A stretch of DNA of 64,000 bases from Simmondsia chinensis (Eukaryota > Streptophyta > Magnoliopsida > Caryophyllales > Simmondsiaceae): contig JAGTTD010000005.1 in assembly GCA_018398585.1 (NCBI GenBank), positions 7,309,355-7,373,354 on the forward strand, written 5' to 3'. The notes beneath the pieces were generated by a model. The model was given only the letters and a program-made list of their open reading frames with translations. It made no database searches and was not told the origin of the DNA. This document shows, piece by piece, positions 47,249-59,094 of the stretch (position 1 is its first letter; every line of letters begins with the position of its first letter). The position numbers and the translations under genes were made by a program.

Positions 47249-49767
47249 ATGGCTCCAAAAAGCGTGCAGAAGGGCAGTGGACGTTCAGACCGTGCTGGAG
47301 GGGAATCTTCTGATGAGGGAATGATGGTGGAGCCGTTATCTCAACTGGCTCCCTCATCACCAACGTCTCCTGAGCAAATGGTTGTTCGCGCTCAGTATCC
47401 CGATACAACCACGGCTCTTCCCCTAGGAAACCTTGTATCCTCATTAGCCACGGTGGAGGGAATGAGAAAATTCCGCAAAAAATATTTTTTCCCAAATGAT
47501 TACGAAGTCGTTGGCCCCCAGGAGAGCGACAATATTTTATACCCTCATTCCCCTGAATTCTTTGCTGTTAGTGTGGACTCCTTAGATGCCGGCTTGCGAT
47601 TTCCCTTGCCGCCCATCATGGTGTGGGTTTTTAGGCAATACTCTATATGCCCTAGCCAAATTACCCCTAACGGTTTCCTTCTTGCCTGTTTTGTGGCTGG
47701 ATTAATTCCCTCCATCCATAGTTTTGATTTTTTATTTAGGGCCAAATAGCTTAAAGGCGTTGTCAGCTTTGAGGGGAAGAGCGGGGTTAAGTTTGTAGAG
47801 CTCAACCCCTCAAAGGTGAATTTTTGGCAGAATAGGTTTGTTTGGGTAAGGCCCCCTTATGCCCTCGGCATCCCTCATTACTGGACCCCGCTGAATAAGT
47901 GTAGCATCCCCTTAGCGGACGAGCTATCTGACCTAGAAAAGGAGGTAGTTCGGTGCTTTGAGAGGGATTCAGGTGCACGGTACCTCGCTACCAAAGAGGT
48001 GTTGTGCCAGGAGAAAGTTTTGATCCGGCCTGGCTTATGCGCCCGACCGGTTAGTGGTGAGTAATTCTCTGGGACGGGAAAGTTTTTCTTTTTGGTTTAT
48101 ACCGCCACTTAATAATTCTATCTTGGCTGCTTAATTACTTCTTTCCAGGACCAGAAGCCAATATGGATATTGTGGCCCTCACGGAGTCCTGCCGTGAGGA
48201 GCAGAGGAAAAAGGGGGGAAAGGGTGAGGGTAAGGGCAAGAAAACCGCCAGGAGAAGTAAGAGGATGGTTGCTGAGGAAGGAGAGGGACCTCCTAAGAAG
48301 GTCACACGGTGTAAGAAGCCACAGGTGGAGGCTCCTGCTTCAGGCGGTAGTTCGGAGGTGCCCACTCTGCCAAAGGTCGTCTCTGAGATACCCATAGTCC
48401 AAGCATCCCCGGCTGCTGGGCGGTCTTCTCCAACTCCAAGTGATCAGGGAGGGTGTACTTACATGCCCCATCAAGGGAATGGCGGATCATCAGCTGTGCC
48501 TCATCCTCGGGATGTCCCAACAACGGAACCTTTTGTGGAGGAGAGGCCCAGTGCTACGCCTGCCGTTACCGTCACCTCGTCGGGAGTGACCGTGAATGAA
48601 CCTCCTCCAACCTTTGTTACACTGGCTAGTGGTCCAGCAGCTCAGGCTCTGGGAGAAGGGATAGACATAGGCCTACGGCCAGAAAGGGAGGAAGAAGGAG
48701 AGAGGCCCTTGGAAGTGCCGGTAGTGGTGCCGGAACCGCCATTGGTAGAGAAGGTAATGCCAGCCCCTACGCCTCCAAGAGGAGGGTCCCCTGTCAGGAC
48801 CTCATCTTCACTGCCAGGATCACCCCATGAGGCAGTAGTAGATGTGAGGCCTGACGTGCAAATAGACAACAGCCTTCTTCCCTCGTTCCATATAGACCTG
48901 ACCGCCCCTGACGACCTTGCCGGCATCCCTCCTGAGCCTCAAAGGGAGGTTCCTAGGGAAGAGGGAACTCCCGTTGATGAAGGTGCATGACCTGGGGATT
49001 CTACCTGCCTTTCTCCTTGCCAAAGTATTAGTGCCATTCAGCGCACCGCCTTGACGGTTCTTTCATATGGAGATCCGCAAATTGTAACTAGTGACACAGT
49101 GGCTACTTGCGTTGCTAAGGTAAAACCGCATACTATACCTTTAAGCTATTATCACGTTAACTACATGCTTTGGTGATTTATCTTTCAGGTCAGCTCCCTG
49201 TCCGCTGCTATGGCTTTAGGGTGGTTTCGTGAACAGGAAGCAGCCACGCAGGAACTGTCCCGGTTGCGGGAGGAAAACATGAAGGCAGTTGAGGCGGCAC
49301 AGAGAGCTGAAGGGGAAAAAGAGGAACAGGCCAGGACCATATGGAGGATAGAGAGGGAGAAGGAGATGCTGGCGGTTGAGTCTCAGGGCTTAAAAGATGA
49401 CGCTGGCAAGCTGAGGGAGGAGAAAGAGGCGTTGGCCGTTGAAGCTCAAGAATTGAGGGAAGGCTTTCAGAAGCTGCAAGAAGAACTATCTTCCCAGTAG
49501 ACGTGGTCAGAGATGCTTCTTACCGAGGTTCAGTATGCCCGGACCGAGGCTACGGAGGAGGTTTCCCGATTCCGCGAAAGTTTCGAATTTCGGTCGTCAA
49601 CGAGTACCTTCTACTGGGAGGGTTTTGCCTCGGGCCTGTCAGCTTTTGCATGGCGCTTAGCTCGCAGCCATCCTCAGCTCAGCCGTGAATCTCTCCAGCA
49701 GACGGCAGACCAGCTTCGCCAGGAGATCGTTCGCTCTCGGGGAGGTGCTGGTGGCGACCAGGCATAG
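47249..49767 (+). pseudogene. Antisense gene of the Tat element: gypsy-type transposon domain plus coiled coil
   Basis: Three exons on the strand opposite gag-pol: 47249-48056, 48149-49119 and 49189-49767, with 92- and 69-bp GT-AG introns that keep frame (G|GTGAGT...CCAG|GA; AAG|GTAAAA...CAG|GTC). The first exon has a good start (AAATGGC) and a domain with LPPIMVWVFRQYSICPSQIT, PNGFLLACFVAGLIPS and NRFVWVRPPYALG. I recognise this as the plant 'putative gypsy type transposon' domain (Transposase_28). The middle exon is Lys-rich (KKGGKGEGKGKK) then Pro/Ser-rich. The last exon is a long coiled coil (about 49216-49500, heptads of E/L/A) and a conserved tail (ATEEVSRFRESFEF). Premature stops at 47747, 48988 and 49498 break it. 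Its function is not established; such antisense genes are known in Tat-clade elements. Confidence 0.75.
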
Positions 49768-50168
49768 ATCTTAGGCCCAGCTTTTGCTTTTTCCTTAAAC
49801 TTTTCCCTTTTTTTTGTGTAAATGTAAAGAGAATGTGAGGGGCTGCCCCTTTTGTTGTAACCCCCCACTTTTTGGTCTTATAAGTATATTTGTACATAGC
49901 ATATTCAGAGGCAGAAGTTCCTCTATTACCTTATCAGATGTATGTTCTATTAAAACTAATGATAGCTCGTTGTGCATTCCCTCTCATTGTTTTTCTTCAA
50001 ACTACGACTTTAATAGCCTCGGCTTCTTGTGAGCTATGTTGATGCAATCTTTGGGAATGTACAATTTATTTATGCACATGGGGTACCGCCCCATTTTTCC
50101 TGGGATACAACTCGTATGGCGTCTCTCTAGGTTCAATATTTTACATAATTCTTTCACGACTTACCGAG

Positions 50169-53100
50169 CTATGTGTAGTACTTTTTGAGATTCTTGATGT
50201 TCCACACTCGGGGTACCTGGGAACCGTCCATGCGTTCCAGCTTGTAACTTCCGTCCCCTAACTTCTGAGCCACGCGGTAGGGTCCTTCCCAATTCGCGGC
50301 TACTTTGCCAGCTCCTATCCCTTGGGCCACGGCATTTGCTCGTCGCAGGGCTAGGTCCCCTACTTCTAAACTTCTTGTCCTCATGCGTTTGTTGTAGTAC
50401 TGAGATACTCGTTGCTTTTGGGCCACTATCCGAAGAAGGGCATCTTCCCTGACTTCGTCCACCAAGTCCAGAGCGCACCTTCGTTGGTCTTCATTGCGTA
50501 GATAGTCATAGTGTTGTATGCGGTAACTAGGCTCTCCCACCTCCACTGGAATTACCGCTTCGGCCCCGTAAGTTAGCATGAATGGGGTTTCTCCTGTAGC
50601 CATGCGGTAGATCGTTCAGTGGGTCCACAGTATGCTGGGTAACTCTTCTACCCATCTTTCCTTAGCTTCATCCAACCTCCTTCGAAGTCCACTGAGTATT
50701 TGTTTATTTTCTGCCTCAGCTTGTCCGTTGCTCTCAGGACAAGCGACGGCCGTGAAATGAAAAGCAATGTTCATGTGCTGGCAGTATGTTCGGAACCACG
50801 GCGAGGCGAACTGTGTCCCTTTATCTGTGATAATGGCCCTGGGGATTCCAAAACGCGTAATGACGTTCTTCCACAGAAACTGCCGTGTTGCATTATCTGT
50901 AATCCGAGCTACCGCCTCGGCCTCCACCCACTTACTGAAATAGTCTACGGCGACTATCAAGAATTTCCTCTGCCCACTGGCTGAGGGGAAAGGCCCCAGG
51001 ATGTCCATTGCCCACTGGTCAAAGGGTATAGGGTCAACAATGGGTTGTAGTGGCGCAGCGGGAGTGTGGATGAATGGTGCGAATCTCTGGCATTAATCAC
51101 ATTTTCGCACAAGGGTGCCAGCATCCTTCCTCATGGTGCGCCAGAAGTATCCGGCTCTTAACTCCATCCCAGCTAGGGCTCGCTTTCCAATGTGCACTCC
51201 ACATATTTCCTCATGGATTTCCCTTAGGACGTAATCCCCTTCTTCTTGCGTTAGACATTTTAACAAAGGATGTGTGAATGACCTTTTGTAGAGCTGCTGA
51301 TTGATTGTTGTGAAATGCACCGCCCGCCTTTTGAGCCTTCGTGCTTCAATCTTGCTCGTGGGTTTCTCACAGTGAAGGATGAAGTCCAAAATCGAACGCA
51401 TCCAGTTATCCTCACACTGCACTTGCATCACATCCATGGGCGCTGCCTTATCCACGTATTTAACATTGGACTTGTGCGTATGAATGTGCCCGTTAGGATC
51501 CTTACCTCTAGTACTAGCTAGGGGGCTTAGTTCGTCAGCACGGTGATTACTTTTCCGGGAAATACTCTGTATACTGAAGCCCTGAAACTCAGAGACTTTG
51601 GCTCGAACCAATTCCAGGTACCGGGATAGATGAGGCTCTTTTACTCCGTAACTACCCGTAACTTGGTTCACCACCAACTCCGAGTCGCTATGGGTCTCCA
51701 GGTAAGTTGCTCTGCCGGTCCTCGCAAAGTCCATACCAAGAACTAGTGCTTCGTACTCGGTCTCATTGTGAGTTGCTTCGAAGTGCAACCTTACCGCGTA
51801 CTCCGCCCGCTCTCCCTCAGGGTTAATCAGTACTATGCCTGCGCCTCTGCCTCCTGAATTCACAGATCCATCCACGAAAACTTTCCAGATGGACATCTCT
51901 TCAATGGCTTCCGTTAGACCGGGCGCCTCAATTCCAAAGTCGCATTCCACCAGGAAGTCGGCTAAAGCTTGGGCCTTAATGGCTTTTCGAGGTTGATAGT
52001 GTATATCGTACTCAACCGCCCACTTGAGCATCCGCCTTGAGCAATCCAACTTTGAGAGCAGCTTCTTGAGTGGTAGGTTAGTGAGTACCGTGACATCGTG
52101 AGACTGAAAATAAGGTCTTAGTTTACGTGCCGTGGTTATTAGGGCTAGGGCGGTTTTTTCAATGGCAGGATACCTCTTTTCCGGATCTTTGAGAGTTTGG
52201 CTTACGAAGTATACCGAGAGCTGTTGTCCTTGCCGGTCCGCTATTAACACTGCGCTTGTAGCGTTTTCTGAGACGGCCAAGTAGAGCCCCAGCTTCTCGT
52301 TTGGTTCAGGAGAGGTGATTACCGGGAGATGTGCCAAATGTTGCTTCAGTTGATCAAAGGCGCGTGCGCATTCCTCATTCCAGAGGAAAGGTTGTTTCCC
52401 TCGCAGCACCTTAAAAAATGGTAGAGCCTTTTCTGCAGCTCGGCTAATGAATCGGTTGGGAGAAGCCATGCAGCCAGCGAATTTTTGCACATCTTTAGGG
52501 CAGCGAGGAGGCCTCAAGTCGAGTATGGCCTGCACCTTTTTAGGGTTTGCCTTGATCCCTCGAGAACTTATGATGAAGCCCAAGAACTTATCGTCTGGTA
52601 CGGCAAACGAACACTTTTCCGGGTTCAACTTCATGCGGTATTTTCGAAGGGCTCCCAAGGCCTCACTTAGGTTGGAAACGTGATCCAACTTACGTTTTGA
52701 CTTAACTATCATGTCATCCACATAGACCTCCATATTGCATCCTATCTGTGATGCAAAGACTTTGTTAACCGGCTGTTGGTAGGTAGCTCCTGCATTCTTA
52801 AGTCCAAACGGCATCACCTTGTAGCAGTATGTTCCTTCAGCCGTGATGAAGGCCGTTTTCTCTTCGTTAGCCGAATGCATTCGAATCTGATGGTAACCTC
52901 AAAAGGCATCCATGAAACTGAATAGCTTACAGCCCACCGTGGAATCTACCAGCCTGTTTATCTTAGGCAGGGGGTAAGAGTCCTTTGGGCAGGCCTCGTT
53001 GAGATCTGTGAAATCCACACACATCCTCCAGTTCCTGTTAGACTTTTTCACTAATACCACGTTGGCTAGCCATTCGGGGTATAACACTTCTCCTATAAAC

Positions 53101-53871
53101 CCTGCCTGGGATAGCTTTTTTACCTTGGCTTTGATGACATCGTTACGTTCTGTGCAAAAGCTGCGCTTCCGCTGTTTAACGGGTGCCTTGTTGTCTCGGA
53201 CGTTGAGCTGGTGAGTGATCACTGCAGGAGGTATTCCCGGCATTTCCTTTGCGGCAAAGGCCAAAACGTCTCGGTATTGCCTCAGAAGTTCGCCAATCCC
53301 CTCACGCAGATGCCTAGGGAGTGAAGTGCCCAGATTGGTGTAACATCCAGGCTCCAACTCATACTTTTCTAAAGGTGGAGGGGAGGGACGTGCTCTCTGA
53401 GGCGAGCCCGGCTCAAGGGGTTTGGCTTTCATTACCGCCAGATTTGGGAAGATATGGTAATATTCCGAAAGCGCGCCGTACCTTCCTCGTATTGTCATGA
53501 TGTTCCTAGTATCTGCCTCAAACTTCATTGCCAGGTGGTATGTAGATATCACCGCCTTTAGACGATTTAGGAAGGGTCTCCCCAAGATCGCGTTGTAGGA
53601 AGAGGGAGCGCTGATAACGAGGAACTCTATCTTAACCGTTCGTTGCTTGTTTTTGTTTCGAAAAATTATGGGCAACGTTATCTTGCCCTGCGGCAGAACG
53701 GGCGCCCCTGTGAAGCCCACGATGGGGTATGGTGCTAGTGAAAGGGCATTAGGCGGTATTCCCATTTTGCTATAGCATTCTAAGAACAAAATGTCTGCTG
53801 AACTACCCTGGTCAATCAATATTCTGCGCACCGTGTGTTTGCTGATGTCAGCGGTAACCACAAGGGGGGTC
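50169..53871 (-). pseudogene. pol: Gypsy (Tat) pol: protease, RT, RNase H, archaeal-type RNase H, integrase
   Basis: One frame of about 1230 codons. Protease: ILIDQGSSADILF and AILGRPFLNRL. RT: NWRMCVDFTDLNEACPKDSY, then FSFMDAF, LKNAGATYQQ and YVDD (about 52713-52724). RNase H: FLWNEECARAFDQLK and VEYDIHYQPRKAIKAQALAD. Second RNase H: WKVFVDGSVNSGGRGAGIVL, HNETEYEALVLGM and HSDSELVVNQV. Integrase: zinc finger (HEEICGVHIGKRAL and KCD.CQ), catalytic core with MDILGPFP, ITDKGTQF and SNGQAEAENK (DDE), and an end domain (RSLEVGDLALRR, NWEGPYRV). Stops at 52899 (in FMDAF-GYHQIRM), 51093 (in the zinc finger) and 50616 (in the integrase) make it non-functional. Enzymatic motifs are otherwise intact. 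Confidence 0.92.
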
Positions 53872-55239
53872 CTCTTGCTGTGCGTCTATTCCTTGGGCAT
53901 CCTCTTTAGTGAAGCTGATACACCGGGGTGCGTTCCGGGCTGCGTCCGTTCCCTCTTTTGGGACCGTTGTTCCGTCCTTTGATGAGGGGGGAGCAAACCT
54001 TGGGGTGATGGTAGCAATGACCTTGGCCGCCGTATTCCTAGGACCTTTTTCGCCATCGTTAGTGGTTTGAGCTTTCCCAGTCCTCATTCTTTTTAACGTT
54101 GCATATTCTTCCCATTGGCCAGTACGCTCGGCTTCCTTGAGGCGAAAGTCCAAAGCCCGACAATCAGCCGTGTCATGGGTAGAGACCTGATGGTATGAAC
54201 ACCATATTGGTCTGCTGTCACCAGATGGAGCAGAGTCCCGGTTTTTGGGTGGCCCCTTCGTTTTCACCTCTAAAAGCTGGCGAGGCTCAGGCTGTTGGTT
54301 CAGAGTTTTGAAAACGGGCGTGGGCCTTCTGGTCGGCCGGATGTTACCAGGGTGGCCTAGGGTGCTCCTTTGACCCTAAAGATGTCTGAGCCACTTTAGC
54401 CCTGGGGTCACTTGCATGACATCCTCTGCCAGGATGTATTTGTTGTCCTTCCGCCATAGCTTATCAATGGTAGAGGTAGGTCCCTTTGCCATGGCGAATT
54501 AAAAGTTGGAGTTCTGCAACCCATTGATAAAGGCGGTGATTGCCGTTTCATCAGATAAGTTGGCAACATCAATCATGGCTCGCGTGAATCGTTCCACATA
54601 ACTCCTCAAGGGTTCGACATCATGCTGTTGTAACTTGAGAAGATGCGCCGCCGTCCTTCTTCTTCTCTTATTACTAACGAAGTGCCAAGTGAACCTTGGG
54701 GAAAGGTCCGTAAAGCTATCCACAGAAGAATTTGGAAGGGAAGCGAACCAATTTTGTGCGACCCCCTTAAAGGTAGCGCGAAAACATTTACACTAAATGT
54801 CTTCCCCCACATCTTGTAGATACATCCGTGCCATAAAGCTGGCCAAATGATCTTCCAGGTCTTGAGTTCTGTCAAATAGATCAATGTTTGGGATTTTCAC
54901 CTTCCCCACCGGGGTTGACAGAATTCGAGATGTGAACGGTGAGTGAGTTCCTGGTACGGTGTAGGATATGGCTGGTCTGGGGACCTTCATGGAGTCCCTC
55001 CTTGTACGATTTAGACAAGCGCTTGGCGTGGAAGCGGTAGCCCCGCTTAAGCTTTGAGTTTGGGCATGTGGGGACGCGGTGGTAGACTGGTCAGGTTCTG
55101 GAATATACTCTGTGTTATTGGCAGGCGTGTGTGAAAAAAGCCGGTGTATTTGCTGTTGGCGCTGCTCAAACTGACCCTAAGTTACGTAATCAGGGTCGTG
55201 ATGGCCCCTGTGAGTGGTGGAGCGACTGGTGCTTGACAT
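53848..55239 (-). pseudogene. gag: Gypsy (Tat) gag, four stops and a frame change to pol
   Basis: Gag packages element RNA. The frame starts at the ATG at 55239 (MSSTSRSTTHRGHHDPDY). It shows the retrotransposon gag domain (KVKIPNIDLFDRTQDLEDHL, KGVAQNWFASLPNSS, LLKLQQHDVEPLRSYVERF) and a histidine-rich zinc-knuckle variant, WCSYHQVSTHDTADC. Stops lie at 55177, 54793, 54496 and 54376. Protease follows in a frame one base further on. The change falls at a C6 run (minus strand, about 53868-53873) and could be a one-base insertion. All gag pieces otherwise stay in one frame over 1.4 kb. Confidence 0.88.
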
Positions 55240-55257
55240 GGGAAAGTTTGTAATGCC

Positions 55258-55278
55258 CTTCCCACAGACGGCGCCTAT
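55258..55278 (-). promoter_or_regulatory. Primer-binding site
   Basis: On the minus strand the bases after the 5' LTR read ATAGGCGCCGTCTGTGGGAA. A GGCGCCG core here is usual for Tat-clade elements and would pair with the 3' end of a tRNA finishing CGGCGCC(A). The exact tRNA cannot be fixed from this sequence. Confidence 0.65.
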
Positions 55279-55873
55279 TGTTTATGGAGTTTTTTGTTGG
55301 GTTCTTGAGGGTAAAACTAAGCTTAAGTTCCTTGTCCTTTTAGTGAGGTCTCTCCCTCGATTTATAGGGGATATAGGCGTGCGTATGAAGTAATCGAGGG
55401 GGAACCGCCTGGTTGCCACAGACAAGAGGGGTATTGGTGCTTTCTAGACTTGATGTCACTGGGGTGGGGATATCAAAGGGATAATGGCCCCTGGGCTTCG
55501 TACTACCCGGGGGTAGTTAGAAAGGGGGCGGTATTGACCCCTGGATCCTGTACCGCCCGGGGGTAGTTATGCAGGGAGGCGATAGTGACCTCTGGACCCC
55601 GTACCGCCCGGAGGTAGTTATGCAGGGAGGCGGTAGTGACCCCTGGACCTCGTACCGCCCGGGGATAGTTATGAAGGGGGCGGTATTGACCCCTAGACAT
55701 ATTACCGCCTGGGGGTAGTTATGCAGGGAGGCGGTGGTGACCCCTGGACCCCGTACCGCCCGGGGATAGTTATGAAGGGGGGCGGTAGTGACCCCTGGAC
55801 CCCGTACCGCCCGGGGATAGTTATGAAGGGGGCGGTATTGACCCCTGGACATATTACCGCCTGGGGGTAATTA

Positions 55874-55913
<40 letters not shown>

Positions 55914-55962
55914 ATTGACCCCTGGAGCCCATACCGCCTAGGTGTAGTTTTCATATTCATCA
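55279..55962 (-). repeat. 5' LTR (684 bp) with expanded G tract
   Basis: Pairs with 42487-43198. It has the same TG...CA ends, the same 52-bp units and a TATAAAT box (55360-55366, minus strand), which should start element transcription toward lower coordinates. It differs by small indels (a missing GGGCGG near 55480), fewer 52-bp units, and a run of about 36 G at 55876-55912 where the other LTR has about 6. Confidence 0.92.
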
Positions 55963-55967
55963 CTAAC

Positions 55968-57300
55968 CTTTAAAATCAAAATATAATAATGCGAAACCAT
56001 TGCACCAATGAAGCTGGGATGCCAATGTATGACATTTTTATTTTAAAGAGATATAACATTTGGACATCAGTTTACAACATTTGTGGACTGGGCATGCAAG
56101 CCGTATCCCTTGTGAAATTAATTCAACGCTGCTTCATGTTCTGGGAATGGCATCATTTGGCACACATATAAAGCCTCCTCTTAACCCGGTCATCCCAACC
56201 CTAGGCGCATCATATGTTTTTTGCTCATTGATTTGGATGTTAGTGTGCCTTATCTGAGTGAAACTTCCATTTACACATCCTACCTTGGTGTTGTAATATG
56301 GTTCTTCCTTTGTGTCCTTTGCGATTTTTTTCAGTTTTGAAGAAGATGTAGCCTGTATGTATGGGTGATTGGACCTGCAGCGTTGATTCATTGTTCTGTA
56401 AATGATCCTCTACACTATTTATATCCATGCTATTGAGGTGTTTGGTGAATTTAAAGTGCATTAAATTGTTTCGGTTATAGAACGTTTTAAGATTGTGGTT
56501 GAATGCTATTGGTGTTTCAAATCCTTTCATTGAGTTGTTTCAATTGCGATTTCATTTGTTTGCAAAACTAAATGTACCGAAACTTGTGTCATTTTCTTCT
56601 CCTTTTCTAATGGTTGGAAATTTAATGGTCACTCATTTAAACATTTTAGTTAAATTTCAATCTTGAAGGAGAAGCTGAATAGGTTGCTTTGAAATCGCTC
56701 GCATTGAAGAATGGAGACGTTTTTGGGGGAGGGACTTTACAATAATATATTAGAATAATAAATAAACTATAGCATTTATTTCATATATATGTTTTCTAAA
56801 TGTGATAGGGTAACCACTCTAATATTTAAGTTGTCTATTCTATTATTTCAAGTTTAATATTTAAAATGGATCCAAGCCATAGAAAATGTTAACTCTAAAA
56901 CTAATTTTTCTCATAAACATAACCTTAGCCAGGCGGTTGCTGCCACCCGCACCCCTATTCTAGCTACAATCGCAACCTAGGCCACCGTAAGCTGATCTCT
57001 TGGTTATAGACTCGATTCATGGCTCCCTATATTGGGCTCCTCCCCCTTGTAGCCCCCACTTCTGCCCAGCTCGGTTGTTACAAGTGTAGCGACCCTCACC
57101 CTACCTTCTTGCATTGTCATCTTCATCATTGCAAATACCTGCAGTTTCCAACTACCTCTAGCCTTGCTTTTCCTTCTTCTATACTTGGTTTGTCTAACAA
57201 TTTCCCCTAACGAGTGCCTTTGTTCCTCCAGTTGTCATTAGCTTTTTCCTCCCACCTTAGTGGTCTTGTCTTTTCCTATCCCTCCCTCCTATCTAGCTGG
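55968..57300. other. Sequence flanking the Gypsy element, no recognised gene
   Basis: Several short frames exist on both strands (for example 56134-56530, minus), but none shows a domain I know. From about 57019 a Pro/Cys-rich open stretch precedes the Copia gag relic and may be its decayed leader. Confidence 0.35.
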
Positions 57301-57329
57301 TCGTCTCTTGTAGCCACCCATCAGTGCTA

Positions 57330-58780
57330 CAACTAACTTGACAAACATCGGCACTGTCAAGCTCGATGGTTGCAGCTCCTATCATCTGTGACGTGACTAG
57401 ACACTTCCCTTCGCATCGATTATGACCTTACATGTTTTATTGGTGGATCCCTTCCTCCTCTTTCTTAGCCTATTACCAACCATGATGGTCGACTCTATGT
57501 TTGTAAACCCTAACTTCTCTATTTGGGTTCACATATGGCCAGAGTTGGATTATAGCTTCTCTATTTGGAAAACATTGGGAAAATGTTATATGGACCAGTC
57601 TTTAAGCTAAACAGATGAAGCTACATTAGGAACTTGCCATCACTCGTATGGAGCGATCAACCATGGATGACTATCTGTGGAAGCTTCAGTCCTTTCCTAT
57701 AGTCTACCTGCAATTCGTGCTCTAATTTCAAATGAAGAACTGGTAGCATATGTCCTTCAAGGCCTTCCTCCCCCTTATAATGCCTTGGAACTGCTATTAA
57801 TATGGTCTGTATATTTTAGCATGTGAGCTTGGACCAATTTATGTTGGAAAGAAAAGTGTTACAAGTTTCAGGACCTCATTATCGATGCCTTAGATGGCAC
57901 CTCAATCCTCGCTTAGCTCTTTTACAACTCTTAACATATGCCAATGACGTTTTTGTCATTTAGGTTCTCATTTATTCTCTTTACTTATTAGCTATGGTAA
58001 TTTATGGCTCAAAGTTTGATTCGCTATGTTTATCTTGTCTTTATGTAAGTCCAAGCGTCTTCCTTTTAATAACATTTGCCATTGTGCCAATTACCTCTTA
58101 CTTTAATGCGTAGTGATATTTGGCAATTGCCAATTGTTTCACTTCTCACTTTTTTGTTACTGTACATGCTTCATTAAAGATTTCAATTGTTTTGCCTAGT
58201 TCTATCCGTTATGGTCTAAATAAGAAGCATTTAATGCTTTAAAGCGCTTTAAATCTTTTGTTAAGCTACAATTTTAGTTCTAAAATCAAAAGTTTTCAAT
58301 GTGAGGAAGGCGATGAGTACAACCACCTCAACTTTTCATTCTTTTTCTGCAACCATACCATTCACAATAAACTATTGTAATCATGTGACTAGTCTCGCTG
58401 ATTTAATTGCTTACAAGCTTTCATTCTCATCTAGATTTTAAACAAATGCATTATATCATCTTAGTCGATCGTAGCCCATTTGAGCTATTATATCATCTGA
58501 TGCCTTACTATACCCTCTTTCGTGCTTTTAGCAATAGGGTTTATCCTAATCTCATCTCGATCATCCCTAGCAAATTGGCCTCGAGATTGACTCCATGTGA
58601 CCTTTGGGTTATGCTTAACAGTATAAGAGGTATTGTTTTATAGATCTTAGGATTGGATTTTTTTGTACAAGTTGTTATGTCATGTTTTGTTATGACATTA
58701 TTTCCTTACCATCGACTTCATATTTAAAAAAGCACAAGCGATTACCATAGTAGCGGTGGGAAAAATGGTAGTAGCTTAAA
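57330..58780 (+). pseudogene. Copia retrotransposon relic: gag and integrase end
   Basis: Copia polyproteins carry gag, protease, integrase, RT and RNase H in that order. Fragments in shifting frames show KLDGCSSYHL (about 57359), LTCFIGGSLPP, YGPVFKL and AYVLQGLPPPYN, the pattern of Copia gag. From about 58462 follow SPFELLYHLMPYYTLFRAF, NLISIIPSKLASRLTPC and PYHRLH, the integrase C-terminal region. Protease and the integrase core are missing or unrecognisable, and stops are dense, so this is an old relic. The RT start reappears at 63.6 kb in the same orientation. Confidence 0.7.
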
Positions 58781-59094
58781 CAATGAAAATTGGGTTGTGG
58801 GAGAGTACTACAAGCGTCATGGTTTATAGTAATTAAAGCAAAAGCTGTAATTCACTAGTTGTTTCAGATGCTCGCCAAATCTGAAAAGTTTAAGAAAAGA
58901 AGATATTAATAAAAGAATAAGGTCATGTAAAAAGTAAAATAAAGAGAGAAAAGAACTCCTCGAACTTGTTGGAAAACCCACCCTTGGACTTGATTAATTG
59001 CTTTGATCTTTAACGGCACAATCACATTAAATGCAAGTAACCCATTACAAATCCATTCATTGAGTCAATTTAACCCAACCCATGATTGAACTTG

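Larger units (their letters stand above)
42482..55967 (-). mobile_element. Tat-lineage Ty3/Gypsy LTR retrotransposon, 13.5 kb
   Basis: Two LTRs (42487-43198 and 55279-55962) bound the element, with a perfect target duplication CTAAC (42482-42486 and 55963-55967). Reading on the minus strand, the order is 5' LTR, primer-binding site, gag, protease, RT, RNase H, second RNase H, integrase, then 7 kb of extra sequence and the 3' LTR. The second (archaeal-type) RNase H and the GGCGCCG primer site are features of the Tat clade. The long 3' region with antisense genes recalls Grande/Retand-type elements. All frames carry stops, yet the target duplication is perfect and the LTRs remain close in sequence. 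Confidence 0.92.

Noticed and set aside
50700..50984. Plus-strand frame of 94 codons over the integrase
   Set aside because: Antisense shadow of the pol frame.
56134..56530. Overlapping minus-strand frames near 56.1-56.5 kb
   Set aside because: Considered as a transposase remnant, but no conserved motif could be identified.
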